Below are positions 21,484 through 30,609 of a stretch of DNA of 32,238 nt, in pieces. Made by a program: the position numbers and the translations under genes. Source of the DNA: CAYTLQ01 sp964438715 (lineage in GTDB: Bacteria; Bacteroidota; Ignavibacteria; Ignavibacteriales; Ignavibacteriaceae); NCBI GenBank assembly GCA_964438715.1, contig CAYTLQ010000143.1, positions 1 to 32,238 of the forward strand, in the 5' to 3' direction. The first letter of the stretch is position 1, and every line of letters starts with the position of its first letter. The notes under the pieces were generated by a model that searched no databases, was not told where the DNA came from, and was given only the letters and a program-made list of their open reading frames with translations.

Positions 21484-22422
21484 ATGAACGCACTTCGGCA
21501 ATTATTCAAAATATATAAACCCCACGATACTGCTGTCGTGGTTTTTTATAGTCTGCTTACTTTAACACAATTAGTATTTTATCAGCGTGTACACTACTGG
21601 TGGTTATTTTTATGTATCAACGCTCTGGTAATCACATGTATTACACTCATTGCGTTGGCACATCTAAAAAACGATAGTCTGTTTTTACGAATGCTTCACT
21701 ATCTCTATTTGCCGCCTCTTGTTCTGCTGACATTTAAGCAGTTGTATTTTATAATTAAACCTATTCGGGTTTATGACTATGACCAGCTATTGATAAAAAT
21801 TGATTACGCACTATTTGGAGTTCACCCAACACAGTTTCTGTCGAATTATTCTCATCCTTTGCTGACAGAGTTACTTCAGATAGTCTATGCAACATTTTAT
21901 TTTCTGCCGATAATACTTGCTCTGGCTCTGATGAGACAAAATCGTTATCTGGAAGGAGAATATGTTGCCTACTCTACTATTTTCGGATATTTTCTTTCAT
22001 ATATTGGTTATTTTCTATTGCCGGCTGTTGGTCCGCGATTTACACTTCACGATTTTTCTGCAACTAATACCGAACTCCCGGGATTGTTCCTTACAAACTT
22101 TCTCCGTGAGTGGATTAACACAGGCGAGTCGATACCTTTTGGAACTCCTAACCCTATTGAAGTTGTTCAAAGAGATGTATTCCCGAGCGGGCATACTATG
22201 ATGACTGCAATAACAATGTATCTGGCAGTGAAATTCAAAGCTCCGACAAAAACATTTCAACTGATTAACGGGTCACTGCTTATATTTTCTACTGTGTACC
22301 TGCGCTACCACTATGTTATTGATGTAATTGGGGGCCTTATCTTTATGGTATTATCGCTCTGGTCAGGCAAAATTATATTCAATTATTTACAACGCTTCAG
22401 GGGTCTTCCCCAAATAGAATAG
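21484..22422 (+). CDS. PAP2-superfamily membrane phosphatase/phosphotransferase (AUR1-like)
   Basis: 312 residues with about six hydrophobic segments. The PAP2 catalytic motifs are PSGHT at 234-238 and RYHYVIDVIGG at 274-284 (general base histidine with its aspartate). AVGPRF at 181-186 and the region before PSGHT follow the pattern of the PAP2_3/AUR1-IPT1-like group rather than soluble acid phosphatases. The active site should face the periplasm. Members dephosphorylate isoprenyl or phosphatidyl lipids or transfer phosphoinositol-like headgroups. It lies between rsmA and menG with 10-nt and 3-nt spacing, so is cotranscribed; with a quinone gene next door an isoprenoid-lipid substrate is attractive but only inference. 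Confidence 0.88.
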   Translation: MNALRQLFKIYKPHDTAVVVFYSLLTLTQLVFYQRVHYWWLFLCINALVITCITLIALAHLKNDSLFLRMLHYLYLPPLVLLTFKQLYFIIKPIRVYDYDQLLIKIDYALFGVHPTQFLSNYSHPLLTELLQIVYATFYFLPIILALALMRQNRYLEGEYVAYSTIFGYFLSYIGYFLLPAVGPRFTLHDFSATNTELPGLFLTNFLREWINTGESIPFGTPNPIEVVQRDVFPSGHTMMTAITMYLAVKFKAPTKTFQLINGSLLIFSTVYLRYHYVIDVIGGLIFMVLSLWSGKIIFNYLQRFRGLPQIE

Positions 22423-22425
22423 CTT

Positions 22426-23115
22426 ATGGAAGCACAGGAAAAAAAACAAGAAGTAAAACGAATGTTCGATGCCATAGCACACCGCTATGATTTTCTCAAT
22501 CACCTGCTAAGTGCCGGCATTGATTTCTATTGGAGAAAGAAAGCACTTTCTCTGACACATTTCACGAAGGATGCCCGCCTTCTTGATGTTGCTTGCGGAA
22601 CAGGTGACTTTGCAATTGCGGCAGAAAAACTAGGCATTTCTTCCATTGTAGGAGCAGATTTTTCTCATGTGATGCTTAAGGAATTTAGTAATAAGAGTTC
22701 CTGGATTCGCGGAAAAAATGTCCAAATGGTAGCAGAACATTTGCCATTTAAGGATGAATCTTTCACCAACATTACAGTGGCTTTTGGTGTCAGGAATTTT
22801 TACAACATTCCAATGGCTTTTTCATCATTCAGAAAGGTTTTGCAGGCAGGAGGAGAGGTAACAATTCTTGAATTCAGTATGCCGAAAAGTTTTCTTATTC
22901 GTTCTCTTTATTATTTTTACTTCAAAAAAGTCTTACCACTTATCGGAAGAATTATTTCGGGAGACCCGAAAGCCTATACATATTTACCTGAATCAGTTGA
23001 AGAATTTGACAAAAATGTTGATCTCGAAAAACTATTGCTGAATGCAGGATTTTCTTCAACCGAGCGTCACCTGCTCACATTCGGATTAGTTCAGGTAGTT
23101 ATCGGAAGAAAATAA
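22426..23115 (+). CDS. menG: Demethylmenaquinone/ubiquinone C-methyltransferase (MenG/UbiE)
   Basis: 229 residues, typical. RMFDAIAHRYDFLNHLLSAGIDFYWR is the standard UbiE/MenG opening (12-37). SAM-binding motif I DVACGTGD is at 54-61, and the family signature FGVRNF at 120-125, with YTYLPESVEEF near the C-terminus. It C-methylates demethylmenaquinone to menaquinone (in this lineage menaquinone is the usual quinone; ubiquinone activity cannot be excluded). Start 3 nt after the PAP2 gene stop, so the third gene of the rsmA operon. Converges on the ABC ATPase gene with about 20 bp between and no obvious terminator. Confidence 0.96.
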   Translation: MEAQEKKQEVKRMFDAIAHRYDFLNHLLSAGIDFYWRKKALSLTHFTKDARLLDVACGTGDFAIAAEKLGISSIVGADFSHVMLKEFSNKSSWIRGKNVQMVAEHLPFKDESFTNITVAFGVRNFYNIPMAFSSFRKVLQAGGEVTILEFSMPKSFLIRSLYYFYFKKVLPLIGRIISGDPKAYTYLPESVEEFDKNVDLEKLLLNAGFSSTERHLLTFGLVQVVIGRK

Positions 23116-23134
23116 TTCCGGTTTTACAATCATT

Positions 23135-23872
23135 TCAGGCTGAGTGCATAAGAAAATGGGCTGTCCGTTCATCTTGCGGTGATTCGAGAAGTTCTTTTGC
23201 GGTGTTATATTCAATTATCTCACCCTGATCCATAAACGCCAGATAGTCGGCAAAACCTTTCAGGAAACCTAACGAATGTGATACAACAATTAAAGTATTT
23301 CCCGCCGCAACATAATCAATCAATAATTCCCGTATATCAGCACTTCGTTTCGGATCGAGCGCACTGGTGGGCTCATCAAGCAGTAAAACAGAGGGATTCA
23401 TCGCAAGAGCCCGACAAATAGCAACGCGTTGCTGTTCTCCGCCAGAAAGTTGTTCAGGGTATTTATCTGCATGAGCAGAAAGTCCCACCCGCTTTAATAG
23501 TGTTATGGCTTTTTCATACGCCTCTGTTGCCGGAATCCTGCTCACATGAACAGGAGCCTCGATAATGTTCCCGATTACGGAGAGATGCGGAAACAGATAT
23601 AAATGCTGAAACACTATACCAATATGTTTTCTGTAGGAGAGCAGTCGTGGATTGGATTTTGAAAAATCGGCAGGGCTAATTCCATTTCCATTTATGCGTA
23701 TTTCTCCGGCATCAAAAGCAGAGAGACCGCTAAGAGAAAGCAGTAATGTTGTTTTTCCTCCGCCTGATGAGCCGATAATACCAAGAACCTTTCCCGGGGG
23801 TAATTCAAGTGAAACAGAATGTAATATTGTTGTTCCGTTAATTTTTTTTGTAAGACCAGCTACGCGTATCAT
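23135..23872 (-). CDS. Polar amino-acid ABC transporter ATPase (GlnQ/HisP-like)
   Basis: 245 residues, one ABC domain. Walker A GSSGGGKT is at 34-41 (the usual S/G variation), Q-loop in IGIVFQHLYLFPHLSV, signature LSGGEQQR, Walker B VLLLDEPTSALDP, and the H-loop in VVSHSLGFL. The sequence order and short C-terminus match GlnQ/HisP-type ATPases of the polar amino-acid family. Its ATG overlaps the stop of the binding protein-permease gene (ATGA), so the two make one importer, ATPase homodimer on a permease dimer at the inner membrane. Substrate is an amino acid such as Gln, Glu, His or Arg; which one cannot be read. Confidence 0.95.
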   Translation of the reverse strand: MIRVAGLTKKINGTTILHSVSLELPPGKVLGIIGSSGGGKTTLLLSLSGLSAFDAGEIRINGNGISPADFSKSNPRLLSYRKHIGIVFQHLYLFPHLSVIGNIIEAPVHVSRIPATEAYEKAITLLKRVGLSAHADKYPEQLSGGEQQRVAICRALAMNPSVLLLDEPTSALDPKRSADIRELLIDYVAAGNTLIVVSHSLGFLKGFADYLAFMDQGEIIEYNTAKELLESPQDERTAHFLMHSA

Positions 23873-25338
23873 TTAGCCTCCATTGGTGCTATTAGCGAAC
23901 CATATTTTTTTTGCATTTTTTTCTCCAGATAGCGCGCATAGTGTGAAAGCGGCAAACTCATTGCCAGATAGAACACCGAAACAATCGCGCCCAGAAGAAG
24001 ATAACTTTGAGTCGCATTCGCTAACTCACGGTAGGCAGTTGCAAGCTCCCAGACCGCAATAGCGAAAGCTGTTGATGTATCCTTGAAAAGTGCAACAAAA
24101 TCATTCGTCATAGGCGGCAAAGCTATGCGAAATGCCTGTGGAAAAATTATCCGCCGGAATGTGAGAAATGGTCCCATACCCAGAGAATATGCAACATCAC
24201 GCTGTCGGGAAGGAACTGCAATAAATGCAGAGCGATATACCTGAGATTCATACGCCGCATAGTTTAACCCGAGACCAATCAATGCCGTAAGCCATCCGGG
24301 CAGTGTCAGCCCTATTACCGGTAATCCAAAGTAAAGAAACAATAATTGTACAAGAACCGGAGTACCACGAAAAAATTCTATGTATATTGTTGAAAGCCAC
24401 CGAAATAAGGAAGAACCCGACATTTGCCCCGCCGCTAAGGGAACACCAAGAGTAACAGCAATAGCCATAGCACCGAACGCAAGCAGAACTGTAATACCCG
24501 CGGCACGAAGAAGTTTAAGTAGCGCTTCGGTCCAATTAAATTCCTTATTCGTTATTTCATAAACAGCATCACCGGTAACAAGAGAAACCTGAGTGCTATC
24601 CCATAAATCCCATTTCCGAAATATTCGCTCTATAGTACCATTTGCTAGTAGTGAATCAATGGCATTGTCAATTTTTTTCTTGAGAGCATGATCTTCTTTT
24701 CTTATACCGACAACATAAGCTCCGGTGTGAAAAGGTTTACCCACTGCTTTAAGTTTAGGATTAGGCCGGGCGTAAAACATTTCCATCGGGATGTCCATTA
24801 ATACAGCATCTAACCTGCCGTATTCCAAATCCTTATACGCTCCGACGGGGTCAGCATAGGGTTTATAATTAAACTTTTCATTTTCCAACAACCGCGATGC
24901 GGCGCAGTTCACTAAAGTACCAACTAATTTTCCTTTTGTTTTACAATCGGCAAATGAGTGTATTGAAGTATCATTTGCGCGCACCGTCAACTGAAGGTGA
25001 AAAAGATAGTATGGCTTGCTGAACAATACCTGCGATTCTCTGTCCTTAGTTGGTTCAAAGCCGTCAATAATTACATCAAATTCCTTTCTTTGCAGTGATG
25101 CGACAATACTCTCCCAATCGGTAGGAACCAGCTTTGATTTCATACCTAACTGTGTTGCTATAGCTTCTGCAACATCTACATCAAAACCAATATATTCGGA
25201 AGCGTTCGCGGGATTAGTGTACACATACGGCGCGCCACCGCTAGGGTCTCCACCCCAACGGAGTATATCTTGAGCAGATATAACGCCGGAAAAGAGAATG
25301 AAAAAGAAAAAAAAGTTTGTAAAAATAATATTTTTGAT
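23869..25338 (-). CDS. Fused solute-binding protein and permease, polar amino-acid ABC importer
   Basis: About 489 residues. Region 1-25 is a signal sequence (KNIIFTNFFFFFILFSGVISA), followed by a type-3 solute-binding domain (about 26-265: LRWGGDPSGGAPYVY, IGFDVDVAEAIATQLG, DVIIDGFEPTKDRE, ERIFRKW) and a His/Glu/Gln-type permease domain with about five TM helices (270-480, with the cytoplasmic EAA-like loop GMGPFLTFRRIIFPQA). The first ordinary start is an internal GTG at 25224, but the mature binding domain and signal peptide clearly continue upstream in frame, and before the in-frame TAA (25345-25347) there is no ATG, GTG or TTG. ATC at 25336-25338, about 12 nt after AGGAG, is the best position; ATT a few codons on is an alternative. 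GlnP-type fusions are known. Confidence 0.88.
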   Translation of the reverse strand: MKNIIFTNFFFFFILFSGVISAQDILRWGGDPSGGAPYVYTNPANASEYIGFDVDVAEAIATQLGMKSKLVPTDWESIVASLQRKEFDVIIDGFEPTKDRESQVLFSKPYYLFHLQLTVRANDTSIHSFADCKTKGKLVGTLVNCAASRLLENEKFNYKPYADPVGAYKDLEYGRLDAVLMDIPMEMFYARPNPKLKAVGKPFHTGAYVVGIRKEDHALKKKIDNAIDSLLANGTIERIFRKWDLWDSTQVSLVTGDAVYEITNKEFNWTEALLKLLRAAGITVLLAFGAMAIAVTLGVPLAAGQMSGSSLFRWLSTIYIEFFRGTPVLVQLLFLYFGLPVIGLTLPGWLTALIGLGLNYAAYESQVYRSAFIAVPSRQRDVAYSLGMGPFLTFRRIIFPQAFRIALPPMTNDFVALFKDTSTAFAIAVWELATAYRELANATQSYLLLGAIVSVFYLAMSLPLSHYARYLEKKMQKKYGSLIAPMEAK

Positions 25339-25668
25339 TTCTTCTTAGCTCTCCTGGAAGAATTGAGATAAATAAATGCGAATATACCCCCAAAGCTAAA
25401 TTTCTCAAAATGTTTTTTCAGGTTTTGGTATTCATTTATAAGGCTTGCAACGGAGGATGTTATATTTTTGATTAATTAATTGCTGACCCGTATGAGCTGA
25501 GATATTATAATTTTTTTGTCTCCCGGTGAATTAACGATTTCAGCTCTTGAGTGTCGCATCTACGGCGCTCAATATCTTTGCTAAGTCATTCCTCTATTAT
25601 TAACATTGCGACCCAACGAGGCTGAAGATTTCTATGTTAATTTGCCAACCCTGTTAATTAATCCACAT
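25339..25668. other. Intergenic region upstream of the ABC operon
   Basis: About 330 bp with no gene supported on either strand. Besides the -7 box at 25391-25398 it holds a second plus-strand TATCTTTG near 25573 with no gene behind it, and AT-rich TTAATTAAT-type stretches near 25472 and 25652. These may be chance or relics of decayed DNA. Confidence 0.4.
25391..25398 (-). promoter_or_regulatory. Candidate -7 box (TAGCTTTG) of the ABC importer operon
   Basis: Minus-strand TAGCTTTG fits TAnnTTTG and lies 52 nt upstream of the inferred start. No good TTTG is found 19-21 nt upstream, so it is a one-box call. Confidence 0.4.
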
Positions 25669-25698
25669 CAAAAAAAAGGCTGCACTTTCGTGCAGCCT
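25669..25698 (-). terminator. Strong rho-independent terminator of pepT
   Basis: AGGCTGCAC (25677-25685) pairs perfectly with GTGCAGCCT (25690-25698) over a 4-nt loop; on the minus strand it reads stem, GAAA loop, stem, then eight or more T. It lies 20 nt past the peptidase T stop. Confidence 0.92.
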
Positions 25699-25718
25699 CA
25701 ATAAATTTTACTGTATAG

Positions 25719-26966
25719 TTACGCTCTCTCTTCCCATACCTGAGCAATGGTAACAATTACCCGAACAGCCATCTCCATATCCTGAACACTTACCCATTCA
25801 GTTTTTGAATGAAAACTATGTTCGCCTGCAAAAATATTCGGTGTGGGTAAACCCATATATGAAAGTCTGGAACCATCTGTTCCACCTCTTATTGGTGAAA
25901 GTATAGGTTCAATACCAAGACGCTTCATTGCCTCAATCGCATTTTCTGCAACCTCAGGATGTTCATCGAGAACATAACGCATATTTCTGTACTGCTCAAT
26001 TACCTTTGAAGTGAGACGAGCGCCCGGATATTTTTTTACCGTATTCTCTGCCAGTTCCTGAAGAATAGCCTCGTATTCCTTCAGCTTAGAAGCTTCAAAA
26101 TCGCGTATGATAAACTTTACTGTCGTTTCCTCCTCAGTACCATTTACTACATGCGGGTGAACATATCCCTCCCTGCCTTCAGTGGTTTCCGGAGAAAATC
26201 TATCCCTTGGAAGTGCCGCAATAAAATCGGCAGCAATTTTCAATGAGTTAATCATTTTCCCTTTTGCATATCCGGGGTGAATATTTTTTCCTAAAAATGT
26301 AAAGTGCATCGCATCGGCGCTGAATGTTTCTGTTTCAACCTCACCGCGGGTCTGTCCGTCAACGGTATAAGCATACTTAGCTCCGAATTTTTTTACATCG
26401 AATTTCTCCGTTCCGCGTCCTACTTCTTCATCGGGAGTGAAACAAATTTTAATCGGACCGTGTTTCACTTCTGGATGAGAAAGAAAATATGCAACGGCAT
26501 CCATAATTTCGGCAACTCCTGCTTTATTATCAGCACCAAGTAATGTACTACCGTCCGAAGTAATGATGTCGTACCCAATCATTTTTTTCAGATCAGGATT
26601 ATCAGCTAACCTGATTACCTGATCGTCTTTCGGAAGATAAATATCGCCGCCCTGATAATTGTGATGAATTATCGGATTTACATTTTCGCCGCTCACGGCA
26701 GGAGAAGTATCAACATGGGCAATAAATCCAATAGGGGTTACATTTTTTGTTGTGTTAGCCGGCAGGGTTGCCATCACATAACCATATTCATCCATGTGCG
26801 CATCCTCAAGTCCCATCTCTTTCAGCTCAGCCGCCAGATCTCTTGAGAGAATTTTCTGTTTGGCCGTAGAGGGAAAAGTTTCAGATGTTTCATCTGACTG
26901 AGTATCGTATTTTACATAACGGAGAAATCGTTCAACACAAGTGAATTTATAATTATCATCGAACAT
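25719..26966 (-). CDS. pepT: Peptidase T (tripeptide aminopeptidase)
   Basis: 415 residues, normal for PepT (M20 zinc peptidase). Metal-site motifs: HVDTSP with His84 and Asp86, GADNKAG with Asp146, TPDEEVG with the catalytic Glu180/Glu181 pair, a DAMHFTF dimerisation segment, and GEHSFHSKTEWV near the C-terminus with the last histidine ligand. It removes the N-terminal residue from tripeptides in the cytoplasm. AAGGA lies upstream of ATG 26966. It follows the oligopeptide transporter gene after about 32 bp on the same strand, so uptake and hydrolysis of short peptides are probably expressed together, ending at the strong hairpin at 25677-25698. Confidence 0.97.
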   Translation of the reverse strand: MFDDNYKFTCVERFLRYVKYDTQSDETSETFPSTAKQKILSRDLAAELKEMGLEDAHMDEYGYVMATLPANTTKNVTPIGFIAHVDTSPAVSGENVNPIIHHNYQGGDIYLPKDDQVIRLADNPDLKKMIGYDIITSDGSTLLGADNKAGVAEIMDAVAYFLSHPEVKHGPIKICFTPDEEVGRGTEKFDVKKFGAKYAYTVDGQTRGEVETETFSADAMHFTFLGKNIHPGYAKGKMINSLKIAADFIAALPRDRFSPETTEGREGYVHPHVVNGTEEETTVKFIIRDFEASKLKEYEAILQELAENTVKKYPGARLTSKVIEQYRNMRYVLDEHPEVAENAIEAMKRLGIEPILSPIRGGTDGSRLSYMGLPTPNIFAGEHSFHSKTEWVSVQDMEMAVRVIVTIAQVWEERA

Positions 26967-26998
26967 AGTTTCAGTATATCCTTACATTAAATTAAAAA

Positions 26999-28978
26999 TT
27001 ATTCTTCTTCAGGTTTACCGCGCAATGAGTCCCAAACCATATATCCGCAAATCAGCACGAACATAATCAGGGCAACCATTTCAGCGGCGTGTGATTCAAA
27101 CCATTCTTCATTTATCCAATTAAATCCCTGAAAACGCAGAAATGCACTTAATACGCCCATCAGTGCGCCTCCGGCAATAAATCCTGATGCAATGAGTGTA
27201 CCTCTTTCACGGCGTGCATTATTTACATTTTCATCCTTCGAGCGAGTTGAAACATAATGAGCAATAAGTCCGCCAACCAGCAGAGGAGTGTTCAGTTCAA
27301 GCGGTATATACATACCAAGAGCAAATGCAAGTGCAGGAACTTTTAACATCGTAAGTATTAGCGAAAGCAGTGCCCCTGCAAGATAAAGCATCCAAGGTGC
27401 AGGCTGATTTGACATCAGCGGTTTAATAACTGCCGCCATTGCATTTGCCTGTGGCGCAACCAAAGCATCGTCGCCGGTAAAGCCATAAGTTTCATTGAGA
27501 ATAAGTATTACATACCCGACAGTTGCCGCAGAAACCAGCGTTCCGAGAAATTTCCAACTCTGCTGTTTGGTCGGCGTAGAGCCGAGCCAATAACCTATTT
27601 TCAGGTCGGTAATAAAACCACCGGCCATAGAAAGCGCAGTACATACAGCACCACCGATAATAAGAGCCGCTAACATTCCTTCCTCACCTGAAAGACCCGC
27701 TGAAACAAGAACTATTGACGAAATTATCAGCGTCATAAGTGTCATTCCGGAAACAGGATTTGTTCCAACTATTGCAATAGCGTTTGCCGCAACTGTTGTA
27801 AACAAAAATGAGATTATCAGAACAATAAGCAAACCTAGTACTGAATACCAGAGGCTGTAAACAACGCCAAGGTAGAAAAATACAAATAGCATAAGTGCAG
27901 TAAGAACAACTCCTCCCGCAATAAAACTCATCGGCAGGTCTTTTTGTGTCCGTAGTTTATCTACCACTGTGGCAGTGCCGCCAAAAATTTCCTTTATTGC
28001 AAGCGAAAAAGCAGATGTAATAATTTTTGATGAGCGAATAATTCCAATCACTCCCGCCATTGCAATACCACCTATACCAATATGACGAACATAATTACGG
28101 AATATCTCCTCAGCGCTCATTTCACTTACAAGTTTTGTTATGTTTGCCCCCAATGGAACGGTAAGGCTTTGACCAATATATGAGATTACCGGAATAAATA
28201 CATACCACGAGAGAAATGAACCCGCGCATATTATTGCGGAATATTTCAGTCCAACAATATATCCTAAACCAAGCACAGCCGCGCCAACATTAATTTTGAA
28301 TACAATGCGTAATTGGTCTGCAAGTCGGGCTCCGGCTTCAACAACCCGTGTACTAAACACTTCACTCCACCATCCGAAAGTAGCAATAATAAAATCGTAA
28401 AGACCGCCGACAATACCACTAACGACAAGTACTCCCGCCTGTTTTCCACCTTTCTCTCCGGCTACCAAAACTTCTGTTGTAGCAGTGGCTTCAGGGAAAG
28501 GAAATTTCCCATGCATTTCCGAGACAAAGTATTTTCTAAATGGTATTAAAAATAAAATACCAAGGAATCCTCCAAAAAGCGAGGCTAGAAAAATTTTATA
28601 AAAATCAGCCGGAAGATTAAGAATATACAATGCGGGTATAGTAAAAATAGCTCCGGCAACTATTACTCCGGAACTTGCACCAATAGATTGTATAATGACA
28701 TTTTCACCCAGAGCATTTTTTCTGCGTGTAATAGCAGAAAGTCCAACAGCAATTATTGCAATAGGAATAGCGGCTTCGAACACCTGTCCTATTTTCAATC
28801 CTAAATATGCAGCGGCGGCAGAAAATAATACTGCCATAATTAGTCCCCACAAAACCGAATAAGGAGAAACTTCAGGATACTGTTTTGCAGGATCCATTAT
28901 AGGCTGGTATTCTTCGCCTTCTTTTAATTCCCGATAGGCATTTTCGGGCAGGCCTTTTACTTTGGTTGGTATTTCCAT
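26999..28978 (-). CDS. OPT-family oligopeptide transporter
   Basis: 659 residues from ATG 28978. This ATG is preferred over the one two codons earlier (28984) because AAAGGA sits at proper distance only for the second. About 14-16 hydrophobic segments are visible; the N-terminal YSVLWGLIMAVLFSAAAAYLGLKIG and later KFPFPEATATTEVLVAGEKGG and GVISGxxD-like stretches are typical of the prokaryotic OPT group (PF03169). Proton-coupled uptake of oligopeptides (some members carry metal-chelates) across the inner membrane. Adjacent peptidase T on the same strand supports a peptide role. Family firm; substrate inferred. Confidence 0.93.
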   Translation of the reverse strand: MEIPTKVKGLPENAYRELKEGEEYQPIMDPAKQYPEVSPYSVLWGLIMAVLFSAAAAYLGLKIGQVFEAAIPIAIIAVGLSAITRRKNALGENVIIQSIGASSGVIVAGAIFTIPALYILNLPADFYKIFLASLFGGFLGILFLIPFRKYFVSEMHGKFPFPEATATTEVLVAGEKGGKQAGVLVVSGIVGGLYDFIIATFGWWSEVFSTRVVEAGARLADQLRIVFKINVGAAVLGLGYIVGLKYSAIICAGSFLSWYVFIPVISYIGQSLTVPLGANITKLVSEMSAEEIFRNYVRHIGIGGIAMAGVIGIIRSSKIITSAFSLAIKEIFGGTATVVDKLRTQKDLPMSFIAGGVVLTALMLFVFFYLGVVYSLWYSVLGLLIVLIISFLFTTVAANAIAIVGTNPVSGMTLMTLIISSIVLVSAGLSGEEGMLAALIIGGAVCTALSMAGGFITDLKIGYWLGSTPTKQQSWKFLGTLVSAATVGYVILILNETYGFTGDDALVAPQANAMAAVIKPLMSNQPAPWMLYLAGALLSLILTMLKVPALAFALGMYIPLELNTPLLVGGLIAHYVSTRSKDENVNNARRERGTLIASGFIAGGALMGVLSAFLRFQGFNWINEEWFESHAAEMVALIMFVLICGYMVWDSLRGKPEEE

Positions 28979-29144
28979 AAGCATCCTTTTTCATAATTTT
29001 TCAACTAGAAGAAAAGCGCCGGTAAAGAAACCGGTACAAAGGAACATAATCTCTCAGTAAAACGATTTATAAAATTACACGAATTGAATCTGGTTTCAAA
29101 GTGGAATTATCTCCCAATACTGTAACCATCTGCACTCAATTACC

Positions 29145-30419
29145 TTATTTTACGGAATATCGCGGGTCTTTTACCTTTAGCAGAAGCACAAAAAATGCAA
29201 GTATAGCAAGCGCCCCGTTAACAATAAACATTGTGATAAAACCGTAAAGAGAAATTAATGAAGCATTAACAAACCCGAATAAAATAGCCGGTCCGGTAAT
29301 TGAATTAAGCATTGAAATATACAATTGCCTGTTATGCTCCTCTGAGAGTTCGAGTACAAAAGCCACACGGGATATTCCCTGAACAGCGAGAGCAAATGCA
29401 AGAAATACAAAAACAAGATTATACATAATTTCTGAGTGAGAAATAACCGCCGAAATTTCTGAAAGAAAAAAACTCGCCGAGAGAACAATAAGATTAAACC
29501 TGTGACCTTTGTTATCGCCGGTAAACCCGAAAAGAACATTTCCGACTGCCATGGCTGCCATCATTACTGTAGTAAACCTACCGGCGTATGAGCTATCCAG
29601 ACCGAACTTTTGCATACCGTAAACTGAGTAAAATGAAGATGAGGTTATCGCCATTGTTAAGAGAGTATCGGCAACAAGATACATTCTGAAATTAGGGTCG
29701 TTTTGAAGAATACCAATAATTCGGTTCCATTTTGTACTATTGTTTATTATGGGAGACGGTTCGCTTTCCTCTTCTTTCAATTTCGTGATGAAAATGAAAG
29801 AAATCATTGTCAATGCAAAAGTTATAATAAAGAGAATTCCAAAATTTACGGGGAGCTGTACATTCTTTAAAATGTAAGTTGTAACCATTCCACCAGCGAC
29901 ACCCATTCCTGAGCCAATTAACTGCCGCACCGCCATAAGTCGTCCCCGGATGGTAACAGGTACAGTCTTACTGAAGAGATGAAACCATACAGGAATAGCC
30001 AAACTTCCCAATAATGCTGTAATGGCAATGAGAAATAATACTATCCCGACCCGCCACTCGGGTTGAAAATGATTTAACAAAAATACTGCAACTAGCCCGG
30101 TGATGAAAAACATCAACCTGTGATAAAAGCCATATTTTAGCACATCCGGCTGAACTTTTTTCGTAAACCGGTTACCTGAAAGGATTATCTGAGGTAAATA
30201 AAGGCCCAAAAACCATATTATGGGTACTGAGCCTACCGCAAACGAATCTCCGCCAAGTTCTTTAATGAATACCGGTACTATCGTCTGCATTGAAATAAAA
30301 CTCATTGCAAATACGAAAAGATAGCCATCATGCAGGTGCATTCGGAAATTGTGTTTTACGGTTTCAGACTCTGCCCCGGTAAATGTGTGTAATTTCAGAA
30401 ATCGGGAGAAGGATTTCAT
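29145..30419 (-). CDS. Major facilitator superfamily transporter
   Basis: 424 residues with about 12 hydrophobic segments. The N-terminal cytoplasmic stretch (1-30) precedes a first helix around LFVFAMSFISMQTIVPVF. The loop between helices 4/5 has TVPVTIRGRLMAVRQLIGSGMGVAGG, similar to the MFS G-x-x-x-x-x-R-G pattern. A central hydrophilic linker (KLKEEESEPSPIINNSTKW, about 214-232) splits the two six-helix halves. The substrate is not evident; the family includes drug, sugar and peptide exporters. It lies 161 bp from the OPT gene on the same strand and is divergent from the sensor gene at 30610. Confidence 0.88.
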   Translation of the reverse strand: MKSFSRFLKLHTFTGAESETVKHNFRMHLHDGYLFVFAMSFISMQTIVPVFIKELGGDSFAVGSVPIIWFLGLYLPQIILSGNRFTKKVQPDVLKYGFYHRLMFFITGLVAVFLLNHFQPEWRVGIVLFLIAITALLGSLAIPVWFHLFSKTVPVTIRGRLMAVRQLIGSGMGVAGGMVTTYILKNVQLPVNFGILFIITFALTMISFIFITKLKEEESEPSPIINNSTKWNRIIGILQNDPNFRMYLVADTLLTMAITSSSFYSVYGMQKFGLDSSYAGRFTTVMMAAMAVGNVLFGFTGDNKGHRFNLIVLSASFFLSEISAVISHSEIMYNLVFVFLAFALAVQGISRVAFVLELSEEHNRQLYISMLNSITGPAILFGFVNASLISLYGFITMFIVNGALAILAFFVLLLKVKDPRYSVK

Positions 30420-30609
30420 TATCAGGTATTACTAAACAGAAGATTTGAAAAAACGGAAATGAATAAATAAAAAGAATTCAACAAAAAATAAAATTTCAAT
30501 CGTGTTATATTGAAAAATTAATTAAATTATATCTAATCCGAATAGTTAATGTGTAATGTAATCTTTCAAGGTGCTCAAATTTTAACCGGTCACATGTTTT
30601 GAAATAACT

